A stretch of 64,000 nt of DNA, taken from NCBI RefSeq assembly GCF_052116585.1, contig NZ_JBQKKT010000003.1, positions 62,001 through 126,000 on the forward strand. The letters are read 5' to 3'. The translations under genes were made by a program, and so were the position numbers. This DNA comes from Luteococcus sp052116585. Its GTDB lineage: Bacteria > Actinomycetota > Actinomycetes > Propionibacteriales > Propionibacteriaceae. The notes beneath the pieces were generated by a model that saw nothing but the letters and a program-made list of their open reading frames with translations, was not told the origin of the DNA and made no database searches. Shown here piece after piece: positions 41,861-48,372 of the stretch (its first letter is position 1; every line of letters starts with the position of its first letter).

Positions 41861-43582
41861 ATGCCAAAGCTCGTTGACCTCACCGCCAGCCCCTACAACC
41901 TCGACGAGTCCCAGGTGGCCTGGGTTGAGGAGACCATCGCCTCCATGACCGACGAGGAGAAGGTGGGACAGCTGTTCACCAATCTCTTCTTCTTCGGCAA
42001 GGACGCCTACAGCGGCAATGAACTGACCAACCAGGAGATCATGGACCGCTACCACATTGGCGGCGCGCGCTACCAGGGTGGCACCGCCGCCCAGGTGCAG
42101 GGCCTGATCAACGAACTGCAGAGCGGCTCGAAGATCCCGCTGATGGTGGCCGCCAACTGCGACTCCGGTGGCAATGGCGCCTGCAATGACGGCACCTACA
42201 TTGCCTCCGGCGCCCAGAGCGAGGCCGCTGGGGACCCGTCGGTGGCCCGCAATGCCGGCTATGTCTCGGGCCGCGAGGAGAGCGCGCTGGGCGTCAACAC
42301 CAACTTCGACCCGTGCGTCGACATCCTGTTCAACTGGCGCAACACCATCGTCAACACCCGCGCCTACGGAACCAATGCCGACGATGTCATCACCTACACC
42401 CAGGCCTACATCGACGGCATGCGGGAGAGCGACGTCAACGTCTGCATCAAGCACTTCCCCGGCGACGGCACCGAGGAGCGCGACCAGCACCTCATCCTGG
42501 GTGTCAACGAGCTCTCCGTGGAGGAGTGGGACGCCAGCTTCGGCAAGGTCTACCAGCACCACATCGACAACGGTGTGGAGATGATCATGGCCGGCCACAT
42601 CGCCCTGCCGGCCTACCAGAAGAAGCTCGTGCCCGGGCTGCAGGACTCTGACATCCTGCCGGCGACGCTGGCGCCCGAGCTGGCAACCACCCTGCTCAAG
42701 GAGCAGCTGGACTTCAACGGCATGCTGATCACCGACGCCAGCCACATGCTGGGCATGACCTCGGCGATGCAGCGCAAGGACTACGTGCCGGGCGCCATCG
42801 CGGCAGGCTGTGACATGTTCCTCTTCTTCAACCAGATCGACGAGGACTACGGCTACATGCTGGATGGCTACCGCAAGGGGGTCATCACCGAGGAGCGGAT
42901 GACCGACGCCCTGCGCCGCGTCCTGGGCCTCAAGGCGAAGCGTCGCCTGCACGAGAAGAAGGCCGACGGGACCCTCATCAAGGATCCCAAGGAGCTGGAG
43001 GTGGTTGGCTGCGAGGAGCACTTGGCCATGCGCAAGGATGCCGCTGACAAGGGCATCACCCTGGTGAAGAATACCCTCGACGAGCTGCCCCTCAACCCGG
43101 AGCAGCACCGCCGGATCAAGCTCTACTATGTCGCCGGTGAGAAGGGCGGCATCTACTCGGGCAATGACCAGACCGTCCAGCTCTTCGTCGACGAGCTGAC
43201 GGCCCGTGGCTACGAGGTGAGCGTCCAGGAGGGCGGCAGCCGCGTCAAGGGCTCCATCGAGAAGTACAAGCAGGAGACCGACGCAGCCCTGTTCATCGCC
43301 GAGGTGATCGGCTACGGCGCCCAGAACAACTACCGCATCCAGTGGAGCGCTGCCATGAGCAACGAGATCCCCTGGTATGTGCACGAGGTGCCCACCTTTG
43401 CGGTGAGCCTGAACTTCACCACCCACCTGCACGACCTGACCATGGTGAAGTGCTTCGTGAATGCCTACAACTCCAACCCCGACATCATCGCCGGGGTGCT
43501 GGACAAGCTGGAGGGCAAGAGCGAGTTCAAGGGCACGCCCAATGACCTGGTCTGGGCCGGCAAGTGGCAGGCCAAGCTCTGA
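41861..43582 (+). CDS. Glycoside hydrolase family 3 protein, cytoplasmic
   Basis: A 573-residue protein without a signal peptide. The N-terminal ~330 residues form the GH3 barrel: KHFPGDGTEERDQH (the NagZ-type substrate loop) and LITDASHMLGM with the nucleophile Asp in TDAS. The C-terminal ~200 residues are the GH3_C-like Rossmann domain. The KHFPGDG motif favours beta-N-acetylhexosaminidase-like substrates. The acid/base residue cannot be assigned by eye. It pairs with the HAD gene upstream and ends at a strong terminator, forming a two-gene catabolic unit in the middle of men genes. GGAGCAG precedes the ATG. Confidence 0.83.
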   Translation: MPKLVDLTASPYNLDESQVAWVEETIASMTDEEKVGQLFTNLFFFGKDAYSGNELTNQEIMDRYHIGGARYQGGTAAQVQGLINELQSGSKIPLMVAANCDSGGNGACNDGTYIASGAQSEAAGDPSVARNAGYVSGREESALGVNTNFDPCVDILFNWRNTIVNTRAYGTNADDVITYTQAYIDGMRESDVNVCIKHFPGDGTEERDQHLILGVNELSVEEWDASFGKVYQHHIDNGVEMIMAGHIALPAYQKKLVPGLQDSDILPATLAPELATTLLKEQLDFNGMLITDASHMLGMTSAMQRKDYVPGAIAAGCDMFLFFNQIDEDYGYMLDGYRKGVITEERMTDALRRVLGLKAKRRLHEKKADGTLIKDPKELEVVGCEEHLAMRKDAADKGITLVKNTLDELPLNPEQHRRIKLYYVAGEKGGIYSGNDQTVQLFVDELTARGYEVSVQEGGSRVKGSIEKYKQETDAALFIAEVIGYGAQNNYRIQWSAAMSNEIPWYVHEVPTFAVSLNFTTHLHDLTMVKCFVNAYNSNPDIIAGVLDKLEGKSEFKGTPNDLVWAGKWQAKL

Positions 43583-43605
43583 TCCCACGCCGCCGCTGAC
43601 GAAGG

Positions 43606-43641
43606 AACAGCGTCCGTCCCCACGGGGGGACGGACGCTGTT
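43606..43641. terminator. Strong bidirectional hairpin terminator
   Basis: A perfect 16-bp stem (AACAGCGTCCGTCCCC / GGGGACGGACGCTGTT) with a 4-nt loop between the GH3 stop and the stop of the convergent channel gene. Confidence 0.85.
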
Positions 43642-43663
43642 GCGTGCCACGAGCAGGTTCTGC

Positions 43664-44566
43664 TCAGCGGTCCTGGCGCATCAGACGGGCCACCAGCCAG
43701 AAGGGCACCGCCACCAGCAGCGCGCCGCCGACGAAGTTGCCGGCCGTGGTCAGCGCCAGGTTGCGCAGCAGGCCATGCTCTCCCAGGCCCCACGTGATGG
43801 GGGTGGCGGGGATGGCGCCGGGGTGGAAGGCGCCCAGCAGCATCGGGAAGGCGATGAAGGCGATGTTGGCGATCACGTGCTGCGTGCCACCCACGACGAA
43901 GGCGAAGGGGCCGTAGAAGGCAAAGCCCATCCGCGCCACGTCGGTGCGGGCCTTGAAGAACATGAACATCGCGGTCTGCAGGAACCAGGTGCACAGGATG
44001 GCCAGCAGGAAGGCGCTGGTGTTGCCCGCGCCACTCTTTGCGGTGCCGATGGCCACCACATTCGTCGCGAAGGGCTTGGCCAGATAGGGACCGCCGGCCG
44101 CTGCGGCGACGGTGATGAAACCGAGCGCCCCGGCCAGGTTGCCCACCAGCCCCAGCGTCAGGAAACGCAGGTAGTGCGCCCAGCCGAGCCGGCCGGAGAG
44201 CACCGCGATCAGGCCCGCGGCCATGTCGGCGGTGATCAGCGAGGCGCCCGAGACCAGGATCAGCACGAAGGAGAAGCCGAAGGCCAGACCCATCACCATG
44301 CTGGACAGTCCAGGCGTGGTGATGCCGGTGCTCACGGTGGTGCTGAGCAGCACGCCGAAGGCCACCATCGTCCCGCCGATCAAGGAGCGCAGCAGCATGG
44401 AGGTGGGTCGGTGCGCCTTCTCCACGGCCACCGCGATCACACGGTCGACCATTTCGCCGATGCCCCAGATCTCGAGTTCGTCGCGCTCCGGGCGCGGCCG
44501 GGGGGTGGCGGCGGGGGCAGGGGAAGTGGTGGTGGGCGGAACATGTCGTTGTGGGGCGACGGTCAT
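43664..44566 (-). CDS. Formate/nitrite transporter (FNT) family channel
   Basis: A 300-residue protein with a Pro/Ala-rich N-terminus (~35 residues) and six helices of the FocA/NirC fold. Landmarks are VSGASLITADMAAGLIAVLSGRL, LVGNLAGALGF, and NFVGGALLVAVPFWL. FNT channels move small anions such as formate, nitrite or hydrosulfide. It is the last gene of the operon with a flavin reductase, an acyl-CoA-dehydrogenase-like flavoprotein and OsmC, and overlaps the reductase by 4 nt. The Cys-peptide leader of the operon makes sulfide or sulfite a candidate substrate; this is inference. Confidence 0.85.
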   Translation of the reverse strand: MTVAPQRHVPPTTTSPAPAATPRPRPERDELEIWGIGEMVDRVIAVAVEKAHRPTSMLLRSLIGGTMVAFGVLLSTTVSTGITTPGLSSMVMGLAFGFSFVLILVSGASLITADMAAGLIAVLSGRLGWAHYLRFLTLGLVGNLAGALGFITVAAAAGGPYLAKPFATNVVAIGTAKSGAGNTSAFLLAILCTWFLQTAMFMFFKARTDVARMGFAFYGPFAFVVGGTQHVIANIAFIAFPMLLGAFHPGAIPATPITWGLGEHGLLRNLALTTAGNFVGGALLVAVPFWLVARLMRQDR

Positions 44567-45111
44567 CGGAAGTCCTCAGGGGTGGGCGGCTCCCAGTCGT
44601 GCAGGAGGCCGGAGTGGTAGAGCAGGGGCTGGATCTCGCTGCGGTGCAGCCGCTGGACGTTGACGAGCAGCAGCACGTGGTCACCCGCGTCGTGGATCTG
44701 CTGCACATGGCCCTGCACCCACGCGGCGGTGCCGCTCAGCAGGGGAGAGCCATTGCGCCCGGGGCGGTGGTCGACGCCCTCGAATCGGTCCTCGACGCGG
44801 CTGGCGAAGCGTCGCGCCAGGTGGGCCTGGCCGTGCCCGAGGACGTTGACCGCCAGGGGGCGGCCGACGCGGAAGGCCGGCAGGCTCGCCGCGGTGCGGG
44901 CCACGCAGACCAGCACGAGCGGTGGGTCGAGGGAGACCGACGCGAAGGAGCTGATGGTCATGCCCACCGGTCGCGGGCCGCTCATGGTGGTGACCACCGT
45001 GACCCCGGTGGGGAAGGCGCCCATCACGGCACGCATCCGGGCGGGATCCACCGGATGGCCGGTGTGCCAGTTCTCCTGCAAGGTCTCGGGATCGGTGAGT
45101 ACCGCGGTCAT
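44563..45111 (-). CDS. Flavin reductase family protein
   Basis: A 182-residue split-barrel flavin reductase: RAVMGAFPTGVTVVTT, SFASVSLDPPLVLVCVART, FAVNVLG-type LAVNVLGHGQ. Such proteins supply reduced FMN/FAD to a partner monooxygenase. The partner is probably the acyl-CoA-dehydrogenase-like flavoprotein encoded 18 nt upstream. It overlaps the channel gene by 4 nt. Confidence 0.9.
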   Translation of the reverse strand: MTAVLTDPETLQENWHTGHPVDPARMRAVMGAFPTGVTVVTTMSGPRPVGMTISSFASVSLDPPLVLVCVARTAASLPAFRVGRPLAVNVLGHGQAHLARRFASRVEDRFEGVDHRPGRNGSPLLSGTAAWVQGHVQQIHDAGDHVLLLVNVQRLHRSEIQPLLYHSGLLHDWEPPTPEDFR

Positions 45112-45129
45112 GGGTCCGCCTCTCGGGGG

Positions 45130-46191
45130 TCAGTTGTTGTTGGCCAGTTCCCAGCGCAGCTGTCCCTCGGACGGGGACTGCACCGGGATGAAGGTGGCCT
45201 CGCGGAAACGTCGGCTGGCCGGGGTGGAACGGGCATAGCCCTTGCCACCGGCGGTGCGGACCTCCAGGCCGGCCGCCGCGGTGGCGATCTCGGCGGCGGC
45301 CAGGCGCAGCTCCAGCAGCTCCACACGCTGCGGGGGTGTGGTGGTGCCCACCCGCTCGGCAATTCCGGTCAGCGTGGCCACGGTCTGCTGCTGTCGCTCG
45401 CGCACGGCCGAGACCTCGTCGGAGAAGGAGTCGTTGACTCCGGCAAGGCCCTGCGCCGCCGCCTCCAGCGATGCGCCAGCCAGCCCCAGGCACATGGCGC
45501 TCTGCAGCACCAGGAAGGTGGGGCGGATGCCGGTGAGGAAGGTGGTGACGTCGCGGGTCAACACCTGCTCCTCGCGGACCCGCACCTGCTCCAGCTTCAC
45601 GAAGGAGGACGAGGTGCTGCCCAGGGCCAGCAGTTCGAAACCCTTGCCGACGGTGATGCCCGGGGTGTCGAGCGGCAGCGCGACCACCACCTTCTGGCCG
45701 TCGGCGGTCCGCGCCGCGGTGACCAGGATCGAGTCGTCGAACAGGTTGCTGGCCCAACGCAGGGTGCCGTCCAGCACCAGCCCATCGTCGGTGGGGGTGG
45801 CCTGCAGGTCCAACTCGCCGCAGCCCGAGAGGTCCTTGAAGGCCGACGCCATGCCGGTGATGCCCAGCCGCTCACCGCTGGCCAGCTCCGCGGCGTACCG
45901 GGCGCCGAGCTCGGCGCCCGAGGCCAGCAGGTATTCGATGGTCACGCGGGTGGCCCACAGGGAGAAGGCCGTGCTCATGCACCGGGCAGCCACCTGCTGG
46001 ACGAGCTCCGCCATGGCGGGCAGTCCGCCATCGGCATTGTGCGGGGCGCCGAGCGCCAGCACCTGCTGCTGGCCGAGCTCCGGGAAGACGTCCTGGGTGG
46101 TCTCGTGTCCCCGGTCCAGGGCGCCAGCACGCTCGGCGATGCGGTCCAGGGTCTCGGGGCGAACGAGGGGGGTGCTGAGGGTGGTGGTCAT
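45130..46191 (-). CDS. Acyl-CoA-dehydrogenase-fold flavoprotein, probable two-component monooxygenase
   Basis: A 353-residue protein with the three-part acyl-CoA dehydrogenase fold: helical N-terminus, beta domain (GITGMASAFKDLSG, RWASNLFDDSILVTAAR), helical C-terminus ending in GKGYARSTPASRRFREATFIPVQ. It lacks a clear catalytic Glu of true acyl-CoA dehydrogenases. Together with the adjacent flavin reductase it fits the group of flavin-dependent monooxygenases built on this fold (DszC/SfnC-like sulfur enzymes, nitroalkane oxidase relatives). The substrate is unknown. It lies 25 nt downstream of osmC. An organosulfur substrate is suggested by the cysteine-peptide leader of the operon. Confidence 0.75.
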   Translation of the reverse strand: MTTTLSTPLVRPETLDRIAERAGALDRGHETTQDVFPELGQQQVLALGAPHNADGGLPAMAELVQQVAARCMSTAFSLWATRVTIEYLLASGAELGARYAAELASGERLGITGMASAFKDLSGCGELDLQATPTDDGLVLDGTLRWASNLFDDSILVTAARTADGQKVVVALPLDTPGITVGKGFELLALGSTSSSFVKLEQVRVREEQVLTRDVTTFLTGIRPTFLVLQSAMCLGLAGASLEAAAQGLAGVNDSFSDEVSAVRERQQQTVATLTGIAERVGTTTPPQRVELLELRLAAAEIATAAAGLEVRTAGGKGYARSTPASRRFREATFIPVQSPSEGQLRWELANNN

Positions 46192-46216
46192 GGCCTTCTC
46201 CTGAATGGGTGGCTGG

Positions 46217-46753
46217 TCAGCCGATGGTGAGGGTGGAGTCGAGTCGGACGGGGCGGCGCATGGTGTTCACCACGGGCGACCAGACGATGGCGTTGTCGTG
46301 GATCTCCTGCAGCACCTCGTCGCTGGCATCGGCGGCCAGCGTGACGTTGACTCGAATGTCGCTGAAACCGGCCACCTTGTCCTCGGGGATGTCACCGACG
46401 CCCCAGACGGCGGAGATGTCGATGTCGCCCTCCATCACCACCTCGATCTTGGTCAGGGTGACGCCGCGGTGCGTGGCATTGGCCAGCAGGCCCACCGAGA
46501 TGCAGGAGCCCAGGGCGGCCAGCACCATCTCCGACGGGTTGGGGGCCGAGTCGTCGCCCAGCAGGGCCGGGGGCTCGCCCACCAGCACGGGCTGCAGGTC
46601 ACGCACATAGGTCAGGTTGCGGAAGCCCGCCTCACAGACCGTGGTGGCCTTCAGGGTCTTTCGGCCCGTGCTGGGATCCTCCTTGGCATTGCAGGAAAGA
46701 CGGTCGAGGCCCTCGGCGTCGATGCCCTCAAGTGCGAAATCGGAATTGGACAT
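46217..46753 (-). CDS. OsmC-family peroxiredoxin-like protein
   Basis: A 178-residue OsmC/Ohr-fold protein. The helix motif NPSEMVLAALGSCISVGLLANA has the resolving-type Cys, and TTVCEAGFRNLTYVRD holds the other Cys region. OsmC proteins reduce organic hydroperoxides or handle reactive sulfur species. It is the first gene of the flavoprotein-reductase-channel operon. The ATG at 46753 has AAGAGG upstream. The leader before it (46754-47040) carries a Cys-codon-rich short ORF and hairpins, described separately. Confidence 0.85.
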   Translation of the reverse strand: MSNSDFALEGIDAEGLDRLSCNAKEDPSTGRKTLKATTVCEAGFRNLTYVRDLQPVLVGEPPALLGDDSAPNPSEMVLAALGSCISVGLLANATHRGVTLTKIEVVMEGDIDISAVWGVGDIPEDKVAGFSDIRVNVTLAADASDEVLQEIHDNAIVWSPVVNTMRRPVRLDSTLTIG

Positions 46754-46797
46754 GGGTATACCTCTTCTGTGGATTCTGGTGTGAGGATTGTTCGAAC

Positions 46798-46843
46798 TTT
46801 GCATGCCCGAATGCGGAAATGGACGACATTTCAGGTATGCAAA
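46798..46843 (-). promoter_or_regulatory. Long stem in the osmC leader
   Basis: TTTGCATGCCCGAATG (46798-46813) and CATTTCAGGTATGCAAA (46827-46843) are inverted with about 14 of 16 positions paired around a 13-nt loop. An alternative smaller stem GAAATG / CATTTC (46816-46821 with 46827-46832) uses the same right arm, so two structures compete. It lies 45 nt upstream of the osmC start. Confidence 0.55.
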
Positions 46844-46859
46844 AGACCCGCCGAGGCGG
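46841..46859 (-). terminator. Intrinsic-terminator-like hairpin in the osmC leader
   Basis: Read on the minus strand, CCGCC-TC-GGCGG is followed at once by GTCTTTT. This is a GC-rich stem with a U-run located upstream of the coding region, as in attenuators. The U-run is also the 5' side of the longer stem at 46798-46843. Confidence 0.6.
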
Positions 46860-46981
46860 TGCAATTGGCAGTGCGGAAGAAAGTCGATCTACCTGTCCTG
46901 AATCACAGACGCCTGACGAGAGTCAGCTGTGGCAGGGATCGAGCCGCGCGGGTGTGGCCTGGTGGCCACCCGTGGGCAGGG

Positions 46982-47011
46982 TCAACAAACACATGCGCCG
47001 CAGTGGCGCAT
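46982..47011 (-). CDS. Leader peptide ORF with three Cys codons (candidate cysteine attenuator)
   Basis: A nine-codon ORF on the strand of the osmC operon reads MRHCGACVC then TGA. Three of nine codons are Cys, two of them just before the stop. It is 228 nt upstream of osmC and is followed by the terminator-like hairpin at 46841-46859. Short Cys-rich leader ORFs act as cysteine-responsive attenuators in mycobacteria. The start codon lies in a perfect hairpin (CATGCGCC / GGCGCATG, 46992-47012). Whether it is translated is untested. Confidence 0.55.
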   Translation of the reverse strand: MRHCGACVC

Positions 47012-47016
47012 GAGGT

Positions 47017-47031
47017 CCAGGTAGTACCTGG
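47017..47031. promoter_or_regulatory. Perfect 15-bp palindrome, candidate operator
   Basis: CCAGGTA-G-TACCTGG has seven perfectly inverted bases around one central base. It ends 6 nt before the ATG of the Cys leader ORF and overlaps where its promoter should be, which suits a repressor site. I do not recognise the cognate family. Confidence 0.5.
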
Positions 47032-47119
47032 CGACAAGAATTGCTGACATGTTCATCACGTTATTCGATGAATTGCGTGCAGGCAAGTCCTGCTCAATTC
47101 CTGAAACATGTTCTCCTTG

Positions 47120-47318
47120 GTCGCCAAGCGCGTCGTCGATCAGGCGGTTGATGCGCTTGAGGTTCTGCCGGTCCGCGCCGAGCCAGGAGGGGTAGTCGGC
47201 CCAACCGGGGGGTGAAGACGAGCCTCATCGTTCGAGGCCGTGCTGTTCGCGTTGGCCGGGACGCGGAGCAGGTGGGCTGTCTCCTCCCCCTTGTACTGGA
47301 TCTGGTACCCATATGCGC
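47120..47318 (-). pseudogene. Decayed YefM-YoeB toxin-antitoxin remnant
   Basis: Reading from 47318 down, one frame gives GEETAHLLRVPANAN, which matches the C-terminal end of YefM antitoxins. Next, ATG at 47228 opens MRLVFTP as in YoeB/Txe toxins, then a frameshift is needed to continue with WADYPSWLGADRQNLKRINR and LIDDAL before the similarity ends. The catalytic C-terminal part of the toxin is missing and the antitoxin has no N-terminus. The pair is therefore non-functional. It lies in the 660-bp gap between osmC and menC, which otherwise holds only the leader elements. Confidence 0.65.
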
Positions 47319-47403
47319 GGACGGGGCGACAATCCCAAACAGGCGCACATCGGGATTTTGCGGGTGGTCACGCACCTGACAGGGCAGGGTCGGTGCCGCC
47401 CAC

Positions 47404-47409
47404 TAGGCT
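47404..47409 (+). promoter_or_regulatory. -10 element of menC (leaderless)
   Basis: TAGGCT lies 6 nt before the ATG at 47416, and no Shine-Dalgarno is present. Confidence 0.5.
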
Positions 47410-47415
47410 GGACGC

Positions 47416-48372
47416 ATGGCCACGCACGTCTACCAGATTCCCCTGCGCACTCGCTTCCGCGGCATCACGGTTCGCGAGGGGATCGTGCTGTCCGGCGACG
47501 CCGGGTGGGGGGAGTTCAGCCCCTTCCTCGACTACGAGGGGGACGAAATTCGCCCCTGGTGGCAGGCGGCTCGGGAGGCGGCAGACCTGGGTTTTCCCGA
47601 TCCGGTGCGCGACCGCATTCCCGTCAACGTCACCGTCCCGGCCGTTGACCCGGAGCAGGCCCGGAGCATCGTGGTGGAGTCCGGGTGCAGCACGGCCAAG
47701 GTGAAGGTGGCCGAGCGTGGGCAGCGGCTGGCCGATGACCTGGCGCGCGTGGAGGCCGTCCGGGATGCCCTCGGCCCGCAGGGGCGGGTCAGGATCGATG
47801 CCAACGGTGGCTGGACCCTCGACGAGGCCGTCGAGAACCTGCGTCAGCTGGCCCGCTTCGATCTGGAGTACGCCGAGCAACCAGTGCTGGACACCGAGGA
47901 ACTGGCCAGACTCCGCACCCAGCTCGCACACCACGGCATCGACGTGCGGATCGCAGCCGACGAGTCGATTCGGCGCAGCGGCGATCCGGAACGGGTCAAG
48001 CGGCTCGGGGCGGCCGATGTGGCGGTGCTGAAGGTGCAGCCGTTGGGCGGCGTGCGGCGCTGCCTGCAACTGGCCGAAGACCTGGCGATGCCCGTGGTGG
48101 TCAGCTCGGCGCTGGAGACCAGCGTCGGGATCCGGATGGGCGTGGCGCTGGCCGCAGCCCTGCCCGAGCTGCCCTTCGCGTGCGGACTCAACACCGTACG
48201 ACTGTTCACCGACGACGTCGCGGACCCCTGCTTGGTCGCCGTCGACGGACATCTCCCGGTGGGGGATTTGACCGTGGCCCCGCAGCGGCTGGCTGCCTGC
48301 TCGGCCCCGGTGGACCGCGTCGAGGCGTGGGCCGATCGCGCGGCCTCGGCAGCCACGGGTGGCGCCCGATGA
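47416..48372 (+). CDS. menC: o-Succinylbenzoate synthase
   Basis: A 318-residue enolase-superfamily enzyme. Catalytic Lys in AKVKVAE, metal ligands Asp in RIDANGGW, Glu in EYAEQPV and Asp in IAADESIR, and the second Lys in VLKVQPLGG are all present. It dehydrates SHCHC to o-succinylbenzoate in menaquinone synthesis. It overlaps menD by 4 nt (ATGA). Start at 47416 by the -10 spacing. Confidence 0.93.
   Translation: MATHVYQIPLRTRFRGITVREGIVLSGDAGWGEFSPFLDYEGDEIRPWWQAAREAADLGFPDPVRDRIPVNVTVPAVDPEQARSIVVESGCSTAKVKVAERGQRLADDLARVEAVRDALGPQGRVRIDANGGWTLDEAVENLRQLARFDLEYAEQPVLDTEELARLRTQLAHHGIDVRIAADESIRRSGDPERVKRLGAADVAVLKVQPLGGVRRCLQLAEDLAMPVVVSSALETSVGIRMGVALAAALPELPFACGLNTVRLFTDDVADPCLVAVDGHLPVGDLTVAPQRLAACSAPVDRVEAWADRAASAATGGAR

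Noticed and set aside
41753..43588. 611-codon minus-strand frame opposite the GH3 gene
   Set aside because: Antisense to a gene with conserved GH3 motifs; composition of the translation is non-protein-like.
46754..47040. osmC leader considered as a SAM, cobalamin, TPP or FMN riboswitch
   Set aside because: None of the conserved boxes of these classes was found; the Cys leader ORF explains the region better.
47094..47375. 93-codon minus-strand frame between osmC and menC as a gene
   Set aside because: It is a mixture of shifted frames of the YefM-YoeB remnant with no start signal.
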